Shown piece by piece: positions 31,208 to 39,708 of a stretch of DNA of 46,733 nucleotides. The stretch is from a virus. Position 1 is the stretch's first letter. Each line of letters begins with the position of its first letter. A program made the translations under genes and the position numbers. The stretch is taken from positions 1 to 46,733 of IMG/VR virus record IMGVR_UViG_3300022935_000032. One strand, written 5' to 3'. The notes beneath the pieces were generated by a model that saw nothing but the letters and a program-made list of their open reading frames with translations, had not been told where the DNA came from and searched no databases.

Positions 31208-32179
31208 TTACTGATTTTGTCGCGAACGGATCATCGCTAAGATATCTTCCGCTTTATTATCAGTTTGTGGTGCCGCTTGTGGAGCAGGCGCCGCCTCTGC
31301 AACTGTTTCAGCAACTGGTGCCGCTGGTGCTTCAGTAACCGGAGTTGAAGCCGGAGTTGAAGGAGTTGCTACTGGATCGCCAGTACGTGCCGCCATACCT
31401 GATGGACGGAAGTATTGACTCCAACGTTCTGGATCGTATGCTTCACCATCAACAGATGCTTGGAACATTTCCTGCATTACTTTAAGTTCAACATCAGTTG
31501 GCTTCTTAGGTAAGAAGTCTGATAAGTTAAACAAACCGTGTGTATCAATAGCAGTTGCTTCTGCTTCAGTTAACGGACGCTCTCTACGAGCCCAGTTTGA
31601 AGTAGAATAGTCTGCATATCCGCCTTTAGAAGTTTTTACAATTCTAAAGTCTACGCCAGCAGTATAATCTGTTGGTAGTTCTTCCATATCTGGATCCATT
31701 AGTGCAGATTTAACAAGTTGAAAAATCTGTGGACCAATAATAAATCTACGGATTGGATTTTCTGGGATACTGTCTTCAGTAAGACCGCTTTCAGTTACAA
31801 ACCCTTGGAATACGTATGAACGCTTCTTCCAATATTTACGACCCATGTCTTCTAGTGTTGGATCTTTGAACCAACCACGAACTTCGTTCAAGATTGAACA
31901 AGATTCGCCGTACATTTCCATACATGGAATTTGTACTTGTACTGGACGTGAATCAGTTTCACCTTTTACACCTGCAAAAGGTAGTTTGATCATCAAACGC
32001 TCTTTCCAAAAGAAAGTGTTTGCTTGGTCACCATCAGGTAAGAAACGTACAGTAGACTGTTCGCCTTCCTTCAAGTTCCAAAATGGGTAAATGGCGTTAT
32101 CGCCTGTTGGTTGATTAGAACCACCTGTGCGTGATTCTTGTTCTTTTAGTTTAGCACGAATTTCTGCTAATGTTGCCAT
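31208..32179 (-). CDS. 32: Single-stranded DNA-binding protein gp32
   Basis: gp32 coats ssDNA during replication and recombination and recruits UvsY and polymerase. The 323 residues begin with the LAST-like N-terminal region (MATLAEIRAKLKEQESR). The OB-fold core follows (IYPFWNLKEGEQSTVRFLPD, MIKLPF, IPCMEMYGESC), then an Ala/Pro-rich linker (about 265-305) and the tail AEDILAMIRSRQ. The zinc site of T4 gp32 is only partly recognisable (C86 and C94 region). The ribosome-binding site AGGAGG lies 7 bases from the ATG, and a near-consensus promoter is upstream, consistent with very high expression. Confidence 0.93.
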   Translation of the reverse strand: MATLAEIRAKLKEQESRTGGSNQPTGDNAIYPFWNLKEGEQSTVRFLPDGDQANTFFWKERLMIKLPFAGVKGETDSRPVQVQIPCMEMYGESCSILNEVRGWFKDPTLEDMGRKYWKKRSYVFQGFVTESGLTEDSIPENPIRRFIIGPQIFQLVKSALMDPDMEELPTDYTAGVDFRIVKTSKGGYADYSTSNWARRERPLTEAEATAIDTHGLFNLSDFLPKKPTDVELKVMQEMFQASVDGEAYDPERWSQYFRPSGMAARTGDPVATPSTPASTPVTEAPAAPVAETVAEAAPAPQAAPQTDNKAEDILAMIRSRQNQ

Positions 32180-32244
32180 AATTAAGCCTCCTATAAAAAT
32201 TGCCTTTGGCTGTTAAGTGCCTAGATTGTGTAGCACGTATATAC

Positions 32245-32273
32245 ATAATACACAAACATACTTATAAAGTCAA
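32245..32273 (-). promoter_or_regulatory. Sigma70-like promoter of gp32
   Basis: TTGACT (32268-32273), 17 bases, then TATTAT (32245-32250) on the minus strand. A second, weaker pair (TTGACA at 32283-32288, 16 bases, TATAAG at 32261-32266) overlaps it. The 32180-32298 gap holds only these promoters and the gp32 leader. Confidence 0.85.
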
Positions 32274-32298
32274 GTGAAACTTTGTCAAAAAAGTGAAA

Positions 32299-34107
32299 TT
32301 AGTGGGCCAATCCCGCCAAAGTTTTAATTCTTGACATTTCTTCGTCTTGACCTGTTACCAATTCCTTCATAATGCCAACAGCATCACGAATTGATTCTTC
32401 ACCATATTTCTTTTCAACTGCTGTCATTACTGCTGTTTCACCTTTAGGGAATTGGTTAGTAGTATAATCAAAGTGTCCTTTGATAAACTCATCTAAAGGT
32501 AATTCTTCTTCTTTATCGTGTAACTCGTCCGGAGCATCTGCTTTTGAAATAGCACCATCTTTGTCAATTTTGACATCCATAGTATCGTCATCTGCGCCTT
32601 TCTCTGCCATTAGTTCTTCTGCTGTCCAAAAGTCTTCAACTTGTAGTCCTGCTAATCTAATAGCATCTTCAAGTGTATGTTCTTCACCATCTGATGTTTT
32701 GAATTTAGTTCCTGGTTTAGCACCTTTTGCTTTTAGTGCTTGTACCTTTTGTGCAAACTCGTTGCCTTCGTTAGTGCCATAGTCATCTGTGATATTGTCT
32801 ATCATACGATCGTGAATTTGTTCAAAATCATCATCTGGATGCAAGCCGTGATCGGTTGAAACATCATTGTACATATCCATTAATGCTTTTTCAATTTCAG
32901 GACCGTGTTTTCCTCTTAGACCTTGATCCATTAATTCATAACCGTCGTCGCTGTTAGCAATTTTAGTCATAAAATCTTCAACACTTTCGCCTTCTTGTAC
33001 TGGACCTTGTTCGTGTTTTGAGTTAGTAACTACGTTGTCTAAGTGTGAAGCATATTCATCTTCCATGCTGTATCTTTCTGTGTCGGTATTTTGCTCAACT
33101 GCTACTTCTTCTTCTTCAGTTTCACCTAACAAGTCCTCAGGTCCTACAACTTTAGATTTACTGCCTTCTTTAACAAGTTTATAAATGTAAGGGAATACAC
33201 CTTTCAGTTCTTCGTTGAACTGACGGATAGTTAATTCATCAATCCAAGTAGATGACACATCTTCTGGAACTTCTTCCATTACAGTTTCTTCAAATGATTC
33301 AAATGCTTCTTTGTAATAATTTTGTCTTTGTAATTTAAAAATTGTTTCTTTAACAGTTTCAATTCTTTCATTAACAATGTCCAAGTAACCGACTAGACCC
33401 TCAGCCATTACACTTGAACGATTCATGTAAGTTTTGAATTGACGTAGTTTGCTAAGTTCTTCGCTGAGTGATACGATGTGCTTACCAAAAGAGTCATATG
33501 CGTTTCCGCCTTCGCTTACGTGCATAGCCATTGCTCTTGCACCATTTAGATGTCTGTAAGGATATTTAAATCTTTCGCCATCTGCACTTTCAATATAAAT
33601 GCTATCAATTTGTTGTGTGCGTCCTGCTGGCGCTTGTTGATCAATTGGATTTCTATGCTTGACTACTAGTCTTGCCTCTCCAACATCTTGAAAACTAGTT
33701 CTGCTAGTTCCATACATCTTACTTTCACTCATTTGTTCATCTCCGGGTCTGTTTGTTGATAGATATTGGTAATCACGTCTATCTAAATTTGTTTTTGTTA
33801 TATCTCTTGTATCAAACTTGAGCATACGCTTTTTTGCAAACTGTCTAAGTTCTTTCATAAAACCAAACCAACTTTCTTTTGTGCTGTTTTCAGCATCACT
33901 TAAAAGATCGTTGCTGTACATTACAGTTAATGCATCTTCATCTACTGTTATATTTACTTTTGATCCTGTAACAAAGTCAAAATCAAAAAATCGTGCTTTA
34001 TTAGGCACATTTGTAATCGTAGAAGATTCGTCCCCTAGTGTTACTTTAGGAAAACGACCTCTAATTTTATTGAATAATTCTTCAGCAATTAAATCCAAGT
34101 TCTTCAT
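32299..34107 (-). CDS. Large acidic protein conserved in marine T4-like phages
   Basis: This 602-residue protein starts MKNLDLIAEELFNKIRGRFP and contains FFDFDFVTGSKVNITVDEDA and FAKKRMLKFDTRDITKTNLD, which I recognise from an abundant but uncharacterised family next to gp17 in marine T4-like phages. The middle and C-terminal parts are very acidic (for example ETEEEEVAVE and KEEELPLDEF). A late promoter GATAAATA ends 5 bases from the ATG, so it is expressed with virion genes and possibly from a leaderless mRNA. A packaged or assembly-associated role is inference. Confidence 0.72.
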   Translation of the reverse strand: MKNLDLIAEELFNKIRGRFPKVTLGDESSTITNVPNKARFFDFDFVTGSKVNITVDEDALTVMYSNDLLSDAENSTKESWFGFMKELRQFAKKRMLKFDTRDITKTNLDRRDYQYLSTNRPGDEQMSESKMYGTSRTSFQDVGEARLVVKHRNPIDQQAPAGRTQQIDSIYIESADGERFKYPYRHLNGARAMAMHVSEGGNAYDSFGKHIVSLSEELSKLRQFKTYMNRSSVMAEGLVGYLDIVNERIETVKETIFKLQRQNYYKEAFESFEETVMEEVPEDVSSTWIDELTIRQFNEELKGVFPYIYKLVKEGSKSKVVGPEDLLGETEEEEVAVEQNTDTERYSMEDEYASHLDNVVTNSKHEQGPVQEGESVEDFMTKIANSDDGYELMDQGLRGKHGPEIEKALMDMYNDVSTDHGLHPDDDFEQIHDRMIDNITDDYGTNEGNEFAQKVQALKAKGAKPGTKFKTSDGEEHTLEDAIRLAGLQVEDFWTAEELMAEKGADDDTMDVKIDKDGAISKADAPDELHDKEEELPLDEFIKGHFDYTTNQFPKGETAVMTAVEKKYGEESIRDAVGIMKELVTGQDEEMSRIKTLAGLAH

Positions 34108-34112
34108 GTTAG

Positions 34113-34120
34113 TATTTATC
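34113..34120 (-). promoter_or_regulatory. Late promoter, leaderless geometry
   Basis: The minus strand reads GATAAATA, then CTAAC, then the ATG at 34107. T4 late geometry would place +1 on the A of the ATG. The element overlaps the stop codon of gp17. Confidence 0.78.
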
Positions 34121-35715
34121 TAATAAACGCCGGTTACAAATATTGGCATGGGTGGCTCAAAATCGTCTTGATCAACGTGATCTGACGCAAACGTATTATA
34201 TACTCTAGGATCCCAGTCTTTGAGCACCTTCATCATACGCAAACTGAGCAATGTTGCACTAACCAAATCGTCAGTTTCACCTGGTTTTGCTTTATAACTT
34301 GTACCACTTGCTACAAATCCTTTTAGTTCTGATATAAGTGCTTTACTATTAATTTTCATAGTATCGCTTTCAATCATACTTTTTAATTTAGCACAAGCAC
34401 TAATTTTAGTTTGATGTGTTGTATTAAATCCTTTACGGAACTTTCTTACGTGACCTTTTCGTATCGGTTCGCTCACAAATAGTCCTGGAATGTTTTCTTC
34501 GCCAATGTCGTTGATAACAATAAGTGCCGCTTCGCCAATAGCATTATTTTCAACACTCCAGTATATGTTACTATTGTTTGGACTTTTAGACATTTGAGAT
34601 ATGTAATTACAAATATCTTGTAGTACTCTAATTTGTCCAGGTATGGGTGTAATATTATGTCGCCATTCTGCAACTTGTTGATAACTAGGTAATTCAAAAA
34701 CTTGAATAGCCGCATAGTCTCCCCCTGTACCCATTGAAGGGTCAAGACTAATACAGTAAGTCATCTTAGGATCAACTTTTTTGTACCAACGTGTTTGTCC
34801 CATATTCTCTACAGGATCGTTTCCTACCATTGATGCAAGTTTAATTGAGTTGATAAGTGTTTCGTCATAAACTAAGAATTCACAACCATACTCACGTCTA
34901 AATCTTTCTTCACCAATACGACCAATTTCTGTTTGTCGCCATTCTTCGTCTCTGTCTGGGTGTTCATCCCAACTAGCAGTAAATCCAAAGAAACCATTTT
35001 GTCCAACACCATTTGCATTTTCATTTCCATGTTCGTCAAATTTCTTTTGACTTTCTTTCCAAATAATAGCAAATGTATCTTCGTCTGAGTTAGGTGTTGA
35101 AGTAATAATTGCACGACCACCTGTTGCTAGTGTAGGTGATATTGAAGTCCAAAATTCGTCAGCAATGTTTGGATTAACGAACGCAAACTCGTCACAGTAT
35201 AATAATGATATGGACATACCTCGTCCAGTGTTGCCTGTTGTGGTAGCACTTACAATACGTGATCCATTTTCAAATTCTAAAGATCCTTTGTTGTATGATG
35301 TAACCCCTGCTCTAATATAGTCTGGACAACATTCATATACATATCTAATACGTTGCATAATTTCTTGGGCACCACTATACTTGTGTGCCGCAATAAGAAT
35401 AGTTTGATCAGGATTGAACATAGCATACCACGTTAAGTAAACTGCCGCACAAGTAGTTTTACCTGTTTGGCGTGGTAGCATATTAACATTAAATCGATGA
35501 TCGTGGTAACTTGCTAAAAGTCTAACTTGATATGTAAACGGATCGAATAGTAATTTGCCTTTTACAGGGTGTTGAATAAATGCAAATTTTCTAGCAAAGT
35601 GTAGATAGCCTGATTTAGGATCCATACAACGTGCTAGATCTTCAATCTGTTCTTCAGTGAAACGTTCTTTTATATGTGCCTTTTTGGTTAAGACACCATC
35701 TAAACTCTTTGCCAT
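34120..35715 (-). CDS. 17: Terminase large subunit gp17
   Basis: gp17 is the ATP-driven DNA packaging motor and headful nuclease at the portal. The 531 residues show the ATPase signature RQTGKT (82-87), Walker B LLYCDEFAF (catalytic E176), coupling motif near TSTPN (206-210), and the RNase H-like nuclease region starting CISLDPSMGTGGD (D325). The length is slightly below T4 gp17 (610). A late promoter lies 8 bases before the ATG and a terminator isolates it from the upstream gene. Confidence 0.95.
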   Translation of the reverse strand: MAKSLDGVLTKKAHIKERFTEEQIEDLARCMDPKSGYLHFARKFAFIQHPVKGKLLFDPFTYQVRLLASYHDHRFNVNMLPRQTGKTTCAAVYLTWYAMFNPDQTILIAAHKYSGAQEIMQRIRYVYECCPDYIRAGVTSYNKGSLEFENGSRIVSATTTGNTGRGMSISLLYCDEFAFVNPNIADEFWTSISPTLATGGRAIITSTPNSDEDTFAIIWKESQKKFDEHGNENANGVGQNGFFGFTASWDEHPDRDEEWRQTEIGRIGEERFRREYGCEFLVYDETLINSIKLASMVGNDPVENMGQTRWYKKVDPKMTYCISLDPSMGTGGDYAAIQVFELPSYQQVAEWRHNITPIPGQIRVLQDICNYISQMSKSPNNSNIYWSVENNAIGEAALIVINDIGEENIPGLFVSEPIRKGHVRKFRKGFNTTHQTKISACAKLKSMIESDTMKINSKALISELKGFVASGTSYKAKPGETDDLVSATLLSLRMMKVLKDWDPRVYNTFASDHVDQDDFEPPMPIFVTGVY

Positions 35716-35723
35716 AGTAAAAG

Positions 35724-35731
35724 TATTTACC
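35724..35731 (-). promoter_or_regulatory. Late promoter of gp17
   Basis: The minus strand reads GGTAAATA, 8 bases before the ATG at 35715. It lies directly against the T-tract of the terminator at 35733-35759, so transcription ends and restarts within about 40 bases. The leader would be about 3 bases. Confidence 0.7.
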
Positions 35732-35732
35732 G

Positions 35733-35759
35733 AAAAAAATAGGGCCCGTAGGCCCTATT
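35733..35759 (-). terminator. Intrinsic terminator after the 35781-36401 gene
   Basis: On the minus strand a 9-bp stem AATAGGGCC/GGCCCTATT with loop TACG runs into a tract of seven T residues. This is a standard rho-independent terminator for the head-gene operon read from the right. Confidence 0.85.
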
Positions 35760-35780
35760 GAGTTTGCTTGATATTAATAA

Positions 35781-36401
35781 TTATTTGCTACAAGAGCAAT
35801 CTTCGCAGTCACCGTCACACTGGCAATCGCCACCGTCATTGCAACCACAACCTTTGCCTTCTGACATATGTTCTTTTAATTTAGCCGCTAGTTCTGCTCT
35901 AAGTTCATCTTCTAATGCCATTGGATTGTCTGCACCATTTGTTGGAGCATATGATTTCTTTTGACCAAAGTCACCGCCGTCGGCAGTCATATCTTTAGTC
36001 ATGTATTGATGGTCTTGATATTTTTCATCTGGTTCGTTTTCGTAATCTTCTGAACATCCTGAATTGCCTAAATGGTTCTTGCCACAAATTGGACAAGGTT
36101 TATCTTGGAGGCCTGGTTTAAGTTCGTCTTTGTCATCCATGTCAGGACCTTTGTCATCCATGTCAGGACCTTTAACAATATCACGTAATTTAGCCATATC
36201 GTCCTCTGGTGGTCCCATTACAGGTGCCATAGGTTTGATTGCTGGCTTAATAACATCTGCGCCTGTGTCGCCTTTTAATGCTTTCATTAACTGAATAACA
36301 TCTTCAGCAGTGTCGCCGGACATATTAATTGAGGCCGATGCCGCTTCGTTTAATGCTTCGTCCAATGCTTCAATCTTTTTATAGATATCTTCGAATTTCA
36401 T
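35781..36401 (-). CDS. Cys-rich acidic phage protein (possible zinc binding)
   Basis: This 206-residue protein starts MKFEDIYKKIEALDEALNEA and has ASINMSGDTAEDVIQLMKAL, a segment common in marine T4-like phages. The tandem heptad GPDMDDK repeats exactly at about residues 78-91. A knuckle CPICGKNHLGNSGC (C-x2-C-x3-H-x6-C) follows, and the extreme C-terminus holds eight cysteines in 23 residues (GCGCNDGG, DCQCDGDCEDCSCSK). Metal binding is likely but its purpose is unknown. It starts 3 bases after its upstream neighbour with the ribosome-binding site GGGAG. Confidence 0.7.
   Translation of the reverse strand: MKFEDIYKKIEALDEALNEAASASINMSGDTAEDVIQLMKALKGDTGADVIKPAIKPMAPVMGPPEDDMAKLRDIVKGPDMDDKGPDMDDKDELKPGLQDKPCPICGKNHLGNSGCSEDYENEPDEKYQDHQYMTKDMTADGGDFGQKKSYAPTNGADNPMALEDELRAELAAKLKEHMSEGKGCGCNDGGDCQCDGDCEDCSCSK
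36128..36169. repeat. Perfect 21-bp tandem repeat, two copies
   Basis: Positions 36128-36148 and 36149-36169 are identical. The repeat lies in frame within the 35781-36401 gene and encodes the duplicated GPDMDDK heptad, so it looks like a recent slippage event or an expandable linker. Confidence 0.9.
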
Positions 36402-36403
36402 AA

Positions 36404-36970
36404 TTAACTCCCTATCGGACTTTTAGCCTTTTCAGCATCATCCATGTGTTGTTGATCTGCGTCTGCTTTAACTTCTGCAATAGGACTGTATGTATTTTCT
36501 TTGCGAACTGCTTCAAGTTCTTTAAGCAAATCCATTACTCTGTTATTGCCTACTTCGTGTTGAGCAGACTCTGCTTCAATTTCTTCTTTTGTAAGCATAG
36601 TTTCATATGGCTCATTGTTTACTGTTTGATAAACTTCTTGCATTGCATTCATGTTACGTACAATAATATGAGAACGAGGAACATTTACATTGTAACTTAG
36701 ATATTCTTGTAATGCTTCATCATGTGTTGGATATGTTACTGTTGCTTCGTAATAGGTTACTTCTTCGTTTTGTAATTGTGGAAAATCTAAAGGTCGTTCT
36801 TGAATAGGTGTTTTCTTGCCTGGAGTTACGTTTGTAACACCAAACTTTCTAAGTGCAACTTCTAATGCTTCTGCAACACCTTCATTATCGCCGGCAATGC
36901 CGATCTTAAATTCGTATGTTTTACCGTTATATGCTTCGGTTAAATAATCGCTGTATTTTTTCATATCCAA
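36404..36970 (-). CDS. Conserved hypothetical protein in the head/packaging operon
   Basis: This 188-residue protein starts MDMKKYSDYLTEAYNGKTYE and has a beta-alpha pattern (FKIGIAGDNEGVAEALEVAL, VTYYEATVTYPTHDEALQEYL). A charged helical C-terminus ends KAKSPIGS. It has its own late promoter (36992-36999) with a TAGGAA ribosome-binding site, and is followed after two bases by the Cys-rich gene. I recognise the neighbourhood from marine T4-like phages, but the function is unknown. Confidence 0.65.
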   Translation of the reverse strand: MDMKKYSDYLTEAYNGKTYEFKIGIAGDNEGVAEALEVALRKFGVTNVTPGKKTPIQERPLDFPQLQNEEVTYYEATVTYPTHDEALQEYLSYNVNVPRSHIIVRNMNAMQEVYQTVNNEPYETMLTKEEIEAESAQHEVGNNRVMDLLKELEAVRKENTYSPIAEVKADADQQHMDDAEKAKSPIGS

Positions 36971-36990
36971 TAGTTCCTATTACTTATATG

Positions 36991-37488
36991 TTATTTATCC
37001 ATGTTTTTTAATTTTTCAAGCAAACTATTACGGTCTGTGACCACATATCCTTCGCCTGCTACTAGGCCGCTGTCTTCGCCACCTTCTTTATCTAATTTTT
37101 CCTTCTTAAGTTGCAATTCTACCATCTTTAATTTTTTATCTAATTTAGCAACTTTAGCATCAAGGTTAGTTTTAAGCATTTGTCCTGCAACTTCAAATAC
37201 CCTACCACTATAACGACTTTCAACGTTCATACCTAAATCCATTAGGTCTTCGTATGCGTCCATGGCCTTTTGTGCAACTTCATTAAGTTCTTTATCAGCC
37301 AATTCACCTAAACCTTTTACTTGTGGTAATGCCGCAGAAATCTTATCAAGTTCAGCAATGCTACGCTGTGTTTCTTCTTGTTCAACAATAGCGTGTTGCT
37401 TTGCTTCTGATTTATCCTTTTTCTTTTCTGCTTCGACAATCTCTTTACTGTCGGGCATATTAAGTAATTCTTCTAGTTTTTTAGTCAT
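36991..37488 (-). CDS. 16: Probable terminase small subunit gp16
   Basis: gp16 recognises DNA and regulates gp17. This 165-residue protein is almost all helical, with a central coiled coil. The region AMDAYEDLMDLGMNVESRYS followed by RVFEVAGQMLKTNLDAKVAK and LKMVELQLKK resembles the core of T4-like gp16. The length matches T4 gp16 (164). It lies two genes upstream of gp17 and has its own late promoter. I consider the assignment likely but not certain, because small terminases diverge quickly. Confidence 0.7.
   Translation of the reverse strand: MTKKLEELLNMPDSKEIVEAEKKKDKSEAKQHAIVEQEETQRSIAELDKISAALPQVKGLGELADKELNEVAQKAMDAYEDLMDLGMNVESRYSGRVFEVAGQMLKTNLDAKVAKLDKKLKMVELQLKKEKLDKEGGEDSGLVAGEGYVVTDRNSLLEKLKNMDK
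36992..36999 (-). promoter_or_regulatory. Late promoter of the 36404-36970 gene
   Basis: The minus strand reads GATAAATA, 21 bases before the ATG at 36970. It lies within the last codons and stop of the gp16 gene. Confidence 0.78.
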
Positions 37489-37514
37489 AGTATAAACCTA
37501 TTAAATGCTACTAT

Positions 37515-37522
37515 TATTTATC
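37515..37522 (-). promoter_or_regulatory. Late promoter of gp16
   Basis: The minus strand reads GATAAATA, 26 bases before the ATG at 37488, overlapping the stop of the gp4 gene. Confidence 0.78.
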
Positions 37523-37961
37523 AACCTTTGCGTGTGCCCTGATGAAAAATGTCTTTTTCGGTTATTACCCTAAAGAATATACCTTTATCTTTACACCATG
37601 CTCTAGCGGCTTCCCATTTAGCCATATTAAGTATAACTTGTGCTTGTTTATACTTATTTCGTCCTGCACTTTCCATAGTAGTTTGATTATCTGGTTTAAC
37701 TTCAATTACTTCTGCTCGTTGTTTACCATTTCTATCCGAATATGCTATGAAGAAATCAGGAACATAAACTGTATGCTTTCCTGTTAGTGGATTTAGATAT
37801 GGGATTTTAACTGCTTCACTTGCCCATTTAGCAACGTTGGGGTTTTCATCACAAAACTTCATAAAAGCAAATTCCCAACTACTTCTATATAAAGGAGTTT
37901 TTCTGCCTACATACTTGTCTGGGTTTTTTAGGTTGTAACGACCTTGGGCAAACTTTGCCAT
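37521..37961 (-). CDS. 4: Head completion protein gp4
   Basis: gp4 acts late in head assembly, preparing the filled head for tail joining, and has a TnsA/restriction-endonuclease-like fold. The 146 residues match T4 gp4 (150) in layout: the N-terminal GRYNLKNPDKYVG, YRSSWEFAFMKFCDENPNV, WASEAVKIPY, and the nuclease core VPDFFIAYSDRNGKQRAEVIEVKPDNQ, whose D and E-x-K residues are the expected catalytic set. It directly follows the 123-residue gene in the tail-to-head operon. Confidence 0.88.
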   Translation of the reverse strand: MAKFAQGRYNLKNPDKYVGRKTPLYRSSWEFAFMKFCDENPNVAKWASEAVKIPYLNPLTGKHTVYVPDFFIAYSDRNGKQRAEVIEVKPDNQTTMESAGRNKYKQAQVILNMAKWEAARAWCKDKGIFFRVITEKDIFHQGTRKG

Positions 37962-37962
37962 G

Positions 37963-38334
37963 TTAAACCTCTATGTTTCTTGCTTCGGTTCTATTTCCTG
38001 TGTCTGAAGTTTTATAACCAAGTGTTGATATTTTTTCTCGGTTATAGTTAAGAACTTCAGTAACTACATTACTTAATTGTATTGTATCTGTTTTCTTAAG
38101 TGTGTCTAATAATGTAAAAACATTAACACCATCTAGTTTTGCTTGTTGCATTAAGACTGTGCCTACAGCAATAGCAGATGTTTTTTCAAATCCTCTACTT
38201 TCAAAAAAACCAATTACAGCATCAACTTGGTTTGAAGGAAAGTTAATGAAACCTGTAAAATATTGATTAAAGAAACGTTTAGTTCCGTCTTCGTTATATC
38301 TGCTTTTTTTCTCTGTTGGTAAATTTCCACTCAT
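37963..38334 (-). CDS. Conserved virion-region protein
   Basis: This 123-residue protein contains RFFNQYFTGFINFPSNQVDA, VIGFFESRGFEKTSAIAVGT and TEVLNYNREKISTLGYKT, which I recognise as a family present in marine T4-like phages between the tail-tube genes and gp4. Function unknown, probably a small structural or assembly protein. It overlaps the 38334-39695 gene by one base and ends one base before the gp4 ATG. Confidence 0.72.
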   Translation of the reverse strand: MSGNLPTEKKSRYNEDGTKRFFNQYFTGFINFPSNQVDAVIGFFESRGFEKTSAIAVGTVLMQQAKLDGVNVFTLLDTLKKTDTIQLSNVVTEVLNYNREKISTLGYKTSDTGNRTEARNIEV

Positions 38335-39695
38335 TATGCAATACCTTTAACAATATTTCCTAAGTTATTTAACGTTTCGTTATTTTGTGCTTCTTTAAAT
38401 GTCGAACTAGCATTATCCCACGCAGAGTTAATTGCGTTAACACTTGCATCACCGCCAGAGGCTAAATGTGTTTTCTTAAACGTTGTAGACTTAGTTAAAT
38501 TATCAAGTGCATCTGGATTAGAAGTTAATGTATTTTTCAAATCAGATATACTTGTTGATTGTGCTAATTTTTGTACTGCGGCAATAGCACTTACACCTGC
38601 TACAGCGTTAGTAATATCTTTTAATGATCCTGTACCAGCAGTTTTAGGAAATAGAGAATTAGCAACACCACCAACAGGTGCTCCACTAACATCTCCTAGT
38701 GCATCTTTTAATATTTGAAATCCTTCTTGTCTAAGACCTTCTTTGCTTAAACTTTTTACATTCTTGGCTAGATTACCTGCTTTAAGAATTGTACCTAGTA
38801 ATCTTCCTGGTGAACTAAATGCATCTCCACTAGTAATATCATTAAACACATCAGCCGCGCCTGATGCAACGCCACCAACACCGAATATGCTAGACGTTCC
38901 GCCACCTTCTAGTGTTAGTGGACTTGGTGTCTTGTCATAATGTTCTTGAGCAAAGCCTTTTGGTGCTGATCCTTCTGTAACTGGTCCTCTCGAATACCAA
39001 ACAGTTTCAAACTCAATTGACATTGTACTTTGTACAGGTTCTGATGTTGATTGATCCATTGTATCGTGTTGCCACGATGAAATGATCGGATTTACAAGTG
39101 TAAACGCTGTATAACGTTTTCTTGACATTTGGTAAACGATAATGCTATTAAAGAAAGGCTCGTAACTGTCATTATCAAAACCATAACGGAATTTATTTTG
39201 TTTGTCAGTTCCGTAAATGTTTGCTCTGTTATATGCTGAAACTTGTGACGGTGCTGGAAGACCTGCTTGGTCAACTGACGCATAGTTACCGTCTTTATAA
39301 TAATATCTATAATAGGCTTCCCACATTGCTGTAGTTACACCGTAGTTATCATCATGGAATGTAATATTACAAGGACTATAATCAATACGTTTTTGTAAGA
39401 CACGTTTTCTATTATATGCGTGTTTCACTTCTGTTGTAATATCAAACTTAGGTAAGTCAACACTCTTAACAAGCATATTAATAGTGTTACTATGCTTCTG
39501 TGTTAACTGTGGAATAATTGCAGACGCATTTGGATTAATTGAAAATGCGACATGGTATAAAAACTTATTCTTAGGAGCATACTTAAATGCATCGTCTACA
39601 TATAATCTAGCCGCGTGTTGCCAATCTCCGAGATTACCTTTCGGACTTAGTGCTCCGCTTGTTAAGTTGTCGAGAAAACCTTTAATACTAGCCAT
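38334..39695 (-). CDS. Tail-tube-fold virion protein (gp19/gp54-type)
   Basis: The N-terminal 240 residues resemble the tail-tube family: LVKSVDLPKFDITTEVKHAY, NRKRVLQKRIDYSPCNITFH and DDNYGVTTAMWEAYYRYYY follow the same order as in tube and tube-initiator proteins. The remaining 200 residues are Gly/Ala/Ser-rich and low in charge. At 453 residues it is far longer than gp19 (163) and nearer to T4 gp48/gp54 (about 320-365), so a baseplate-tube junction role is a reasonable guess. It sits next to gp19 and has a late promoter in leaderless geometry. Confidence 0.68.
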   Translation of the reverse strand: MASIKGFLDNLTSGALSPKGNLGDWQHAARLYVDDAFKYAPKNKFLYHVAFSINPNASAIIPQLTQKHSNTINMLVKSVDLPKFDITTEVKHAYNRKRVLQKRIDYSPCNITFHDDNYGVTTAMWEAYYRYYYKDGNYASVDQAGLPAPSQVSAYNRANIYGTDKQNKFRYGFDNDSYEPFFNSIIVYQMSRKRYTAFTLVNPIISSWQHDTMDQSTSEPVQSTMSIEFETVWYSRGPVTEGSAPKGFAQEHYDKTPSPLTLEGGGTSSIFGVGGVASGAADVFNDITSGDAFSSPGRLLGTILKAGNLAKNVKSLSKEGLRQEGFQILKDALGDVSGAPVGGVANSLFPKTAGTGSLKDITNAVAGVSAIAAVQKLAQSTSISDLKNTLTSNPDALDNLTKSTTFKKTHLASGGDASVNAINSAWDNASSTFKEAQNNETLNNLGNIVKGIA

Positions 39696-39700
39696 ACTAA

Positions 39701-39708
39701 TATTTATC
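39701..39708 (-). promoter_or_regulatory. Late promoter, leaderless geometry
   Basis: The minus strand reads GATAAATA, then TTAGT, then the ATG at 39695. By T4 geometry +1 falls on the A of the ATG. It lies about 25 bases after the T-tract of the terminator at 39733-39759. Confidence 0.78.

Noticed and set aside
36128-36169. CRISPR-like or regulatory repeat.
   Set aside because: Only two adjacent 21-bp copies without spacers, in frame within a coding sequence.
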